Source of the DNA: DATJUF01 sp035524095
GTDB lineage: Bacteria > Desulfobacterota > Binatia > Binatales > Binataceae
NCBI GenBank assembly: GCA_035524095.1
Contig: DATKPK010000229.1
Span: 1 to 12,938, forward strand
DNA length: 12,938 bases
Direction: 5' to 3'
Part shown: piece after piece, positions 7,294 through 12,938 of the stretch
Numbering within the stretch: position 1 is the stretch's first letter
Layout: each line of letters opens with the position of its first letter
Notes under the pieces: model-generated
Told to the model about the DNA's origin: nothing
Database searches by the model: none
The model's input: the letters and a program-made list of their open reading frames with translations, nothing else
Translations under genes and position numbers: made by a program

Positions 7294-9225
7294 TTGGCTA
7301 AGTTTGCGAGCCGGAACAAAAGCCGGCCGGTTCCAAAGTTAGGCGCGCGCGTCTCGATACTGACGGGTGTAATCACCCTCATCCTGAGTATCGCGACTGT
7401 CCGCCTTTACTACCTTCAAATCATTAAGCATCACGAGATGGCCGATCTGTCGGACCGTAACCGTATCCGCATTCAACGGATGCCGGCCTTGCGCGGCCTC
7501 GTCTTTGACCATCGCCACCGGCCCCTGGTCGATACCAAGCCTTCATTTGACGCAGTGATCGTCCCAGAGGATATGCAGCCTGGGACGGTCAATAAGCTGC
7601 AAACCTTGCTGGGTGTTGATGGGATCGAGGAGAAATTGTCCGACGCTGATGACGATGGGCGTCCGGAATACGAACCGGTGATGGTGGCTGAGCGCCTCAA
7701 CTGGCAACAGGTGAGCACGCTTGAGGCGCATCAGCTTGAATTGCCCGGTGTCAGCCTGCAAGTAACTCCGCGGCGTCACTATATCTATGATTCCCTTGCA
7801 GCCCATCTGCTCGGTTACGTCGGCGAAGTTACGGTCAAGGATTTGCGCAGTCTGCCCGACTATCGGATGGGCGACGAAATCGGCAAGTTCGGGCTGGAGC
7901 GAAGTTGGGAGCAAACGCTGCGTGGTGACAGCGGCGGCCAGGAAATTGAGGTTGACGCGGTCGGACGGCGGCTCCGGATGCTTCAGGAGATGCCGGAGAA
8001 GCCGGGCGATAGCATTGTGATGTCGCTTGACCTGGACCTGCAGAAAGTGGCGGAAGACTCTATTGGAGAGCGGGCAGGGGCGCTGGTCGCGATGGACCCC
8101 AACACTGGATACATCCTGGCGATGGTGAGTCATCCGGCCTTCAATCCAAACGAGTTTGCCGACGGGATTAATTCGGCGGAATGGAAGGAACTGACGACCG
8201 ACCCGAGCCATCCGCTGGAAAATCGGGTGATTCAAGGCACTTATCCGCCCGGGTCGACGTTCAAGATCGTCGATAGCATTGCCGGGCTTGAGTCGCGAAC
8301 GCTGACGCCGACGACCTCTTACAATTGTCCAGGTGGAATGTGGTACGGGAATCGCGAGTATCGCTGCTGGCGCAAGCAAGGTCATGGGCAGATCGCCTTC
8401 CATCGCGCGATCGTGGAATCGTGCGACGTGTTCTTTTACAACGTCGGCATACGGCTGGGGGTGGATCGCATCGCTGCATGGGCTCACGCGCTGGGTTTCG
8501 GAAAAAAAAGTGGGATCGATCTGGATAACGAAAGGACTGGCACGATTCCGTCATCGCAATGGAAAGAGCGCAGATACCATGAGCGGTGGTATCCAGCAGA
8601 GACACTCTCAGTCGCGATTGGGCAAGGCTATGTCACAGTGACGCCGTTGCAACTGGCGCAACTCGCGTCTGAAGTGGCGAACGGCGGTACCCTCTACCAG
8701 CCGCAATTCGTCAAGGAAATCGATGCATTGGACGGCAGTACGGTGCGCGAATATCCACCCGTTGTAGAAAATCAGCTCCAGATCGACCCCCAAATGCTCG
8801 ACGATCTTCGCAGCGCAATGTGCGACGTGGTCGGGGCCCCAGATGGCACAGCGCACGGCGCCAAGATCAATGGAATTGAGGTCTGTGGTAAGACTGGTAC
8901 AGCGCAGGTGGTGAAAGAAGCGCAAGGGGCGCGGACCAAAGAGACAGCGCTTCCGGAGAAGTATCGCGATCACGGATGGTTCATGGCTTTCGCCCCGCGT
9001 GATCATCCGAAGATCGCGATCGCATGCATCATCGAGCATGCGGGACATGGTGGGAGCGCGGCCGGCCCGGTGGTCAAAGCTGTGATGGAAAAATACTTTG
9101 AGATGAATCCTATCCAGGGCGCACCGCCGATCGCTGCCCCAGAGATTCCCGCTGAAGCGGCAGGCCCAGCAAAGAGTGGGTCGGGGGAGCCAGGAGAAGC
9201 GGTGCCGTCCGATCCTTCGGATTAG
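7294..9225 (+). CDS. mrdA: Penicillin-binding protein 2, elongasome peptidoglycan transpeptidase
   Basis: 643-residue class B PBP that crosslinks lateral-wall peptidoglycan, anchored in the inner membrane with its catalytic domain in the periplasm. One membrane segment lies at about 19-41. The pedestal starts with RGLVFDHRHRPLVD (67-80). Transpeptidase motifs are S-x-x-K = STFK (321-324, catalytic Ser321), S-x-N position = SCD (376-378) and KTGT (533-536). C345, C358, H364 and C377 line up with the Zn-ligand positions known for E. coli PBP2 (D350, D365, H371, C384). The C-terminus (about 606-643) is a Pro/Ala/Gly-rich tail beyond the fold. It starts at TTG, 25 bp after mreD, and its glycosyltransferase partner RodA follows. 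Confidence 0.97.
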   Translation: MAKFASRNKSRPVPKLGARVSILTGVITLILSIATVRLYYLQIIKHHEMADLSDRNRIRIQRMPALRGLVFDHRHRPLVDTKPSFDAVIVPEDMQPGTVNKLQTLLGVDGIEEKLSDADDDGRPEYEPVMVAERLNWQQVSTLEAHQLELPGVSLQVTPRRHYIYDSLAAHLLGYVGEVTVKDLRSLPDYRMGDEIGKFGLERSWEQTLRGDSGGQEIEVDAVGRRLRMLQEMPEKPGDSIVMSLDLDLQKVAEDSIGERAGALVAMDPNTGYILAMVSHPAFNPNEFADGINSAEWKELTTDPSHPLENRVIQGTYPPGSTFKIVDSIAGLESRTLTPTTSYNCPGGMWYGNREYRCWRKQGHGQIAFHRAIVESCDVFFYNVGIRLGVDRIAAWAHALGFGKKSGIDLDNERTGTIPSSQWKERRYHERWYPAETLSVAIGQGYVTVTPLQLAQLASEVANGGTLYQPQFVKEIDALDGSTVREYPPVVENQLQIDPQMLDDLRSAMCDVVGAPDGTAHGAKINGIEVCGKTGTAQVVKEAQGARTKETALPEKYRDHGWFMAFAPRDHPKIAIACIIEHAGHGGSAAGPVVKAVMEKYFEMNPIQGAPPIAAPEIPAEAAGPAKSGSGEPGEAVPSDPSD

Positions 9226-9271
9226 GTCAACATTTGCGGGGACTCGCGACGGCGAGCGGGGCGGAAACTGA

Positions 9272-10378
9272 ATGGCATCGTTGGACCGGAGAATTATTTA
9301 CCATTTCGATTGGACGGTGTTCACGATCGCGCTCAGCCTGGCCGGCTTGGGGCTGCTGAGCGTAGTCAGCGCGACTTGGGGCGGTGAACGCCACGGCCTC
9401 GATCCGCTGATTATGCGCCAGCTCGTCTGGATCGGGGCGGGCACGGTGCTGATGATCGGTGTTGGGATTTTCGATTACAAAGCGCTCGGCACTTATGCCT
9501 ATCCCTTTTATGTAGTAGCGGTTCTGATGCTGATCGTAGTGGCCGTGATGGGCCATAGCACTGGCGGATCGAAGCGCTGGATTAACCTCGGTGTGCTGAA
9601 TCTCGAGCCGTCCGAGGTTGCGAAACTGGCTGTGGTTCTCGTGATGGTTCGCTATCTGCGGGAAGAACCGCCGCCAGGGGGATGGCGGCTGCAGCAGATG
9701 GTCATCCCAGCGCTTCTGCTGATGGTCCCCGTGGTTCTAGTGTTGAAGCAACCCGACCTAGGCACTGCATTGATCCTGATTCTGATCACCGCGACCTTGA
9801 TTTTCGTCGGTGGCCTGAATTGGCAGATGATGGTCTTGTTGATGCTTGGGGCGGTGCTCGCGGCACCGTTGGCGTGGCATTATCTGAAGCCGTATCAGCG
9901 CGAGCGGCTGGTCAGCTTCATCAATCCGCAATCGGATCCTCTTGGGTCGGGCTACCACATAATCCAATCTGAAATTGCGATCGGATCTGGGGGTGAATGG
10001 GGCAAGGGCTTCCTGAAAGGTACCCAGGCGCGGCTTAATTTCCTGCCCGAGCAGACCACCGACTTTATCTTCGCGGTTTACGCAGAAGAGTTCGGCTTCG
10101 TCGGATCGCTGGTGCTGCTTGGACTGTATGCCGGCCTGATAGCAAGGGGGATCTGGATTGCACGGCACGCACGCGATCGCTTCGGTTCGTTGATTGCCAT
10201 AGGCTTCACCGGGATCGTTTTCTGGCAGGTCGCGATCAACACTGGGATGGCGACAGGCATGCTGCCGGTTGTTGGAATCACGTTACCGCTGGTGAGTTAT
10301 GGCGGGTCCTCGCTAATCGCTATGATGATCGGGATGGGCGTGCTGATCAGCGTCAATACGCGCCGTTATTTATATTGA
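9272..10378 (+). CDS. rodA: RodA, SEDS-family peptidoglycan glycosyltransferase
   Basis: 368-residue polytopic membrane enzyme that polymerises lipid II into glycan strands together with PBP2. About ten hydrophobic segments are visible. SEDS motifs in order are GGSKRWINLG (98-107), LEPSEVAKLA (111-120), KQPDLGTAL (159-167), a large periplasmic loop with SGYHIIQSEIAIGSGG (226-241), LPEQTTDFIFAVYAEEFGF (258-276, with Asp264 at the position of the conserved catalytic Asp) and LPLVSYGGSS (338-347). Length is normal. The ATG is preceded by a GGGGCGGAAA purine-rich stretch; 46 bp separate it from mrdA. RodA rather than FtsW is chosen because of the adjacent mreBCD and PBP2 genes. Confidence 0.96.
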   Translation: MASLDRRIIYHFDWTVFTIALSLAGLGLLSVVSATWGGERHGLDPLIMRQLVWIGAGTVLMIGVGIFDYKALGTYAYPFYVVAVLMLIVVAVMGHSTGGSKRWINLGVLNLEPSEVAKLAVVLVMVRYLREEPPPGGWRLQQMVIPALLLMVPVVLVLKQPDLGTALILILITATLIFVGGLNWQMMVLLMLGAVLAAPLAWHYLKPYQRERLVSFINPQSDPLGSGYHIIQSEIAIGSGGEWGKGFLKGTQARLNFLPEQTTDFIFAVYAEEFGFVGSLVLLGLYAGLIARGIWIARHARDRFGSLIAIGFTGIVFWQVAINTGMATGMLPVVGITLPLVSYGGSSLIAMMIGMGVLISVNTRRYLY

Positions 10379-10419
10379 ACTGAGCCGCGCCGGCTGGCGC
10401 GCTTCGCGGAGAGCAATCG

Positions 10420-10659
10420 ATGGCGCGCAAAGACGGCAACCCACTAGATCATGAAATCAAAGAGGTCCATCGCCGCTATATCGAAGTAATGGAAGGCGCT
10501 CGCCTTGATGGAATCAGCGACGAAACCAAGGCTCATTACTTGCGTGTTTTGCGTTCGCTGACGGAGAAGCTGGCAGTCCCGGGAAAACCGTTATCCGAAG
10601 TCGTCGGTGAAATGATGGCGGAGGCGGCACCTCTGCTCTTTCAGGCGATGCAGCGCTAA
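10420..10659 (+). CDS. Small helical protein of unknown function at end of elongasome operon
   Basis: 79-residue charged, soluble-looking protein that I do not recognise. It reads as three helices: about 8-28 (DHEIKEVHRRYIEVMEGARL), 33-51 (DETKAHYLRVLRSLTEKLA) and 58-78 (LSEVVGEMMAEAAPLLFQAM). There are no cysteines, signal peptide or membrane segment. The ATG has a good ribosome-binding site (GGAGAG, 10408-10413, 6 nt spacing), which supports it as a real gene. It lies 41 bp after rodA on the same strand, with a 6-bp hairpin (CGCGCC/GGCGCG, 10386-10401) in the gap, so it is probably read from the mre operon. A role in wall synthesis would be guilt by association only. Confidence 0.72.
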   Translation: MARKDGNPLDHEIKEVHRRYIEVMEGARLDGISDETKAHYLRVLRSLTEKLAVPGKPLSEVVGEMMAEAAPLLFQAMQR

Positions 10660-10737
10660 GAGAAAGAGATTTGGATGCTGGAACGCACTGGGTGGAAAAT
10701 CATCCGCTGCGTTTCTTCTTCCGGACGCCGCTGCGGG

Positions 10738-10760
10738 GTGGGCATCGCTTCTCTGCCCAC
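10738..10760 (+). terminator. Hairpin downstream of the elongasome operon
   Basis: Perfect 7-bp inverted repeat GTGGGCA (10738-10744) / TGCCCAC (10754-10760) with a 9-nt loop, 78 bp after the stop of the 79-residue ORF. No T-run follows, so it is a weak terminator candidate for the plus-strand operon. Confidence 0.3.
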
Positions 10761-10778
10761 ACTGCGGATGTCGCAGCA

Positions 10779-10806
10779 GTGGTGGCGAAGCCAGGTTCGC
10801 CACCAC
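10779..10806 (-). terminator. Strong hairpin after the exported-protein gene, possible bidirectional terminator
   Basis: Perfect 11-bp inverted repeat GTGGTGGCGAA (10779-10789) / TTCGCCACCAC (10796-10806) with a 6-nt loop. It lies 27 bp past the minus-strand stop at 10834 and between two converging transcription units, the usual place for a terminator. Neither side has a T-run, so termination may need Rho, or the stem may protect mRNA 3' ends. Confidence 0.5.
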
Positions 10807-10833
10807 CGCAATACGATCAACCAAGCTAATGCT

Positions 10834-12504
10834 TCAATAGTTGCTGAAGTCGAAGGTCGGCGTGAAGGCGACGCCGCGCAGAACCGTGAGATTGCGCGGC
10901 GACCGCACCGTCGTGAAGCTCTCCGCCGCAGGAAGCGAAGTGGCATTCAGATCGTCAGTAATTTTCACGAGCATGTTCGGATCTGCGCCTTCGTCACCGC
11001 CACCGCTAACGGTCGAGGTTATTGCATAGATAGTTGCTGTACCGTTGTAGTCGAGTGAGCCAGTGATATTGCGCAAGCCCGCAGTAGCCGGAGCCCAAGG
11101 AAGGCCGGTCGCCGCGTTATCGCCCGTGGGATAATATTTGTCAGTGTACGGCGTGCCAAGATTCAGGCCCGCTGTGAGGGTATAGTCAAGATTCCACGTT
11201 GTGCCGTTGAAGGTCCACTTCTGCAGACCTGCGGTCGTCTGGGCCGCGGTGTTGATGTAGGTCCCTGTCGTCGTGGAATAGGTATTGTCGCCGTTACCCT
11301 CATCGGCAACATAGACTGTGTTTGCGTTCGCGAACCAAATACCAAACGGAAACCAGGTCGTGTTTTTGGCGAGCGTGGTAGGGAAGCCCGCTAGTATGCA
11401 CATATTGTAAGGAACCACGCCCTCGGGCTGCAGCGCCGTGGGGTCGTAATCGATGCTCGAAGTGGGCAGCGCAGCGCCAGTCTGAGGAAGACCCACCCCA
11501 GGCGTCGCACTGGAGCTGGGGCATGCGTTGCCAGTGGTATCGATAAAATAGACGGTATTGACGCCGTTACCGCCGCTACCTTTGGAATAGTAAACGACGT
11601 TGTTAAAGATGGTTAAGCCGCGGAAATTGGTGTCTTTGCCGATCTTATCAGCTTTGTGGCCTAACTGGGTTATGTTGAAACTCCCCACCGGCGTGGGGGA
11701 ACCTGGGTCTTGCGAGGACTCTGGCAGGTCGGCGGGAGTTATGAACTGAGCGCCCGCTCCTAGGATAATACCATTCGGTTGAGGATTGCTGCCATTCCCG
11801 GCATTTCCCGCAGTGTAAAAGAAATCATCTCCCCCAACATTGTTGTAGACGGCGGCGCGCCCGTTGTCGCCGCTGTAGGCGTTGGTTTCAGTAAAGCTGT
11901 AATCGCCTCTGAAATCGATCTTGCCTGCTGCCCTATAGTAAGGCCCTGGGTCCGGATTCGATGTATCTATTACACCAGGCGTGTTGGCATTAGATACGTC
12001 GATGGCGTTCACCGGTGCAACGTAGCCCATGAAGGTCAGGTATTTTTGGTCGAGTGACAGATTCAGGGCCAATTCCGATTTCGAACTGAAACTCGTCACC
12101 AATTGGTCGGTGCTTGGTGTGACCCATGGTTCCAAGCTGTTGGGAACCTCCAATGAATTGAGGAGTAATCCATTGGGAAGGATCTGATCGAGAAAAATCC
12201 GCGAAGTAATACCGAAACTACCGTCGATAGAGGCATTGTTAAATACCGTCGGATAGGTGCCGTTGTAGCCCGCGGAGACGCAATTGCTCGAACTGCAGCC
12301 TGGCGGTAATTGCTCTTCTACGGTGACATTGTTGGGATTGTTGTCATACACGCTCCGGCTGACCACGAGGCTGCCGGGAAAGAAGACAAAGTGCGGGATG
12401 CTGCCGCTGAGAGCAGATCCAGTCGAGGCGCCGATCACCAAGGCGCCGCAGGCCGTGCCAAGCAATATGGTCTTGACGTGGCTGCGGAACGATTTTTTGA
12501 TCAT
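10834..12504 (-). CDS. Exported protein of unknown function, probable beta-propeller
   Basis: 556-residue protein with a clear signal peptide: basic n-region KKSFRSHVK, hydrophobic core at about 12-27, and likely cleavage near residue 33 (GSALSG). Cys19 lacks a proper lipobox, so signal peptidase I is favoured. The mature part is rich in Asn, Gly, Thr and Ser, with repeating strand-turn segments typical of propellers: FRGLTIFNNVVYYSKG (294-309), VNTVYFIDTTG (315-325), FGIWFANANTVYVADEGNG (387-405), GLQKWTFNGTTW (426-437), TIYAITSTV (491-499) and VLRGVAFTPT (541-550). It resembles widespread uncharacterised secreted proteins with YVADxGxGxxxW and RGVAFxP segments. No PEP-CTERM or other sorting tail is seen. 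Cysteines include the C-x4-C pair C70/C75. Function is unknown. ATG 12504 follows a strong GGAGGAGAA. Confidence 0.85.
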   Translation of the reverse strand: MIKKSFRSHVKTILLGTACGALVIGASTGSALSGSIPHFVFFPGSLVVSRSVYDNNPNNVTVEEQLPPGCSSSNCVSAGYNGTYPTVFNNASIDGSFGITSRIFLDQILPNGLLLNSLEVPNSLEPWVTPSTDQLVTSFSSKSELALNLSLDQKYLTFMGYVAPVNAIDVSNANTPGVIDTSNPDPGPYYRAAGKIDFRGDYSFTETNAYSGDNGRAAVYNNVGGDDFFYTAGNAGNGSNPQPNGIILGAGAQFITPADLPESSQDPGSPTPVGSFNITQLGHKADKIGKDTNFRGLTIFNNVVYYSKGSGGNGVNTVYFIDTTGNACPSSSATPGVGLPQTGAALPTSSIDYDPTALQPEGVVPYNMCILAGFPTTLAKNTTWFPFGIWFANANTVYVADEGNGDNTYSTTTGTYINTAAQTTAGLQKWTFNGTTWNLDYTLTAGLNLGTPYTDKYYPTGDNAATGLPWAPATAGLRNITGSLDYNGTATIYAITSTVSGGGDEGADPNMLVKITDDLNATSLPAAESFTTVRSPRNLTVLRGVAFTPTFDFSNY

Positions 12505-12515
12505 AATCGCGGTAA

Positions 12516-12543
12516 CTTCTCCTCCGAAGTGGGCTTCGAGAAG
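12516..12543 (-). promoter_or_regulatory. Leader hairpin presenting the Shine-Dalgarno core in a bulge
   Basis: In the mRNA of the 556-residue gene, two stacked 5-bp stems can form: CTTCT with AGAAG (outer; 12543-12539 with 12520-12516) and CGAAG with CTTCG (inner; 12538-12534 with 12529-12525), loop CCCA. The only interruption is a 4-nt bulge, GAGG (12524-12521), which is the core of the GGAGGAGAA ribosome-binding site (12525-12517). The start codon is 11 nt past the stem. Pairing is seen directly in the sequence; a regulatory role is inference. Confidence 0.45.
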
Positions 12544-12747
12544 ATCGTTACATCACAATAGTGGTCAAATTTGCGTCAATTTTCCTACAACAGTGTTAAC
12601 TCTTTGTTTCAAATTGTGCCCGCTGAAGAGACGACGACGTGTCCACGACAGGTCTGCTATCCGACCGTCAACTCAATGTCAGCGAAACCGTCAAGACATT
12701 CGTTGCACCCATCAATCGATGAGGCGGGACAGATGATAGAGATCATG

Positions 12748-12779
12748 TCGCCGGCCGATCACAAGGGATCGGCCGGCGA
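12748..12779 (-). terminator. Strong hairpin after the right-edge gene, likely terminator
   Basis: Perfect 13-bp inverted repeat TCGCCGGCCGATC (12748-12760) / GATCGGCCGGCGA (12767-12779) with a 6-nt loop. It starts 32 bp past the TGA of the minus-strand gene entering from the right. There is no T-run on the minus-strand exit side. It has the same loop length and a similar distance from the stop as the hairpin at 10779-10806. Confidence 0.6.
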
Positions 12780-12811
12780 GTGTACGTTCGCGTTACTCGA
12801 TCAAAATCAGA

Positions 12812-12938
12812 TCAAGGATTGCAGGTGACCGTCGCCTGGGCCGTCGCGACACCGCTGCTGCAAGTCCCCAAGTCGCACAGACCTGAAGTGCAGGTCGGGT
12901 AGTCTTGCTGAACCGGCTCGGAGACAGACAGGCTAAGT
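12812..12938 (-). CDS. C-terminal part of an unidentified Cys-containing protein, truncated by window edge
   Basis: A minus-strand frame is open from the window edge for 41 codons and ends at TGA (12814-12812). It reads SVSEPVQQDYPTC, then TSGLCDLGTCSSG, then a small-residue stretch ending TVTCNP. Cysteines follow C-x4-C-x4-C-x12-C, with the last one three residues from the end, suggesting disulfides and export. Placement supports a real gene: a strong terminator-like hairpin follows 32 bp after the stop, and the next gene lies on the same strand. I do not recognise the family. The open stretch is short, so chance cannot be excluded. Confidence 0.5.
   Translation of the reverse strand, partial: LSLSVSEPVQQDYPTCTSGLCDLGTCSSGVATAQATVTCNP

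Larger units (their letters stand above)
12505..12811. other. Intergenic region upstream of the exported-protein gene
   Basis: No supportable gene. From left to right it holds the bulged leader hairpin (12516-12543), an AT-rich stretch (about 12545-12620) likely to contain the minus-strand promoter, and an operator-like cluster near 12664-12700: a direct repeat ACCGTCAA (12664-12671, 12687-12694) overlapping an inverted repeat AATGTC/GACATT (12675-12680, 12695-12700). A strong hairpin at 12748-12779 follows. A possible minus-strand promoter has TTGAAA (12614-12609) as -35, but no good -10 follows 17 bp away. Confidence 0.55.

Noticed and set aside
7543..8487. 314-codon minus-strand open frame antisense to mrdA
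   Set aside because: It lies fully inside the well-supported PBP2 gene and has no recognisable domain; it is an antisense shadow of GC-rich codons.
12284..12736. 150-codon plus-strand open frame across the signal-peptide end of the exported protein
   Set aside because: It is antisense to a well-supported gene and runs through its leader hairpin; composition is shadow-like.
1..12938. CRISPR array, tRNA/rRNA genes, transposase, toxin-antitoxin or phage-defence genes
   Set aside because: Looked for by repeat spacing, tRNA-like folds and protein motifs; none seen.

Overview
The window looks like chromosomal DNA from a Gram-negative bacterium of moderately high GC. Supporting signs are a membrane-anchored PpiD/SurA-type periplasmic foldase, a complete mreBCD-PBP2-rodA cell-wall elongation operon and a signal-peptide-bearing exported protein. 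The taxon cannot be fixed from the sequence alone. Gene content and protein style suggest a deltaproteobacterial or related uncultured lineage (for example Binatota-like), but this is a low-confidence guess. No tRNA, rRNA, CRISPR array, IS element, prophage or defence island was seen.

Layout. (1) 1-1596, plus strand: the 3' part of queE (7-carboxy-7-deazaguanine synthase, cut by the window edge), a 106-residue protein of unknown function with a Cys/Asp motif, and a RimJ/RimL-type GNAT acetyltransferase. (2) 1617-4428, minus strand: a PpiD-like peptidyl-prolyl isomerase followed, in likely operon, by an alpha/beta-hydrolase (carboxylesterase/lysophospholipase type) that converges on the GNAT gene. 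(3) 4429-4789: a 361-bp divergent intergenic region with an AT-rich island that may hold the mreB promoter. (4) 4790-10659, plus strand: mreB, mreC, mreD, mrdA (PBP2), rodA and a 79-residue helical protein of unknown function. The first four genes all begin with non-ATG codons. (5) 10660-10833: hairpins, including one placed as terminator for the facing minus-strand gene. (6) 10834-12504, minus strand: a 556-residue exported, probably beta-propeller protein whose leader can fold a hairpin with the Shine-Dalgarno core in a bulge. (7) 12505-12811: promoter/leader region plus a strong 13-bp hairpin. (8) 12812-12938, minus strand: the Cys-containing C-terminus of another gene that runs off the window.

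How the genes work together. MreB filaments, MreC/MreD, the transpeptidase PBP2 and the glycosyltransferase RodA form the elongasome that inserts lateral-wall peptidoglycan. The divergent PpiD-like foldase acts in the same compartment on newly exported envelope proteins. The remaining genes look like unrelated housekeeping or exported functions.

No convincing new multi-gene system was found. The most worthwhile leads are the bulged Shine-Dalgarno hairpin and large exported protein at 10834-12543, the 79-residue ORF at the end of the elongasome operon, the small Cys-motif protein at 634-954, and the Cys-rich protein at the right edge.
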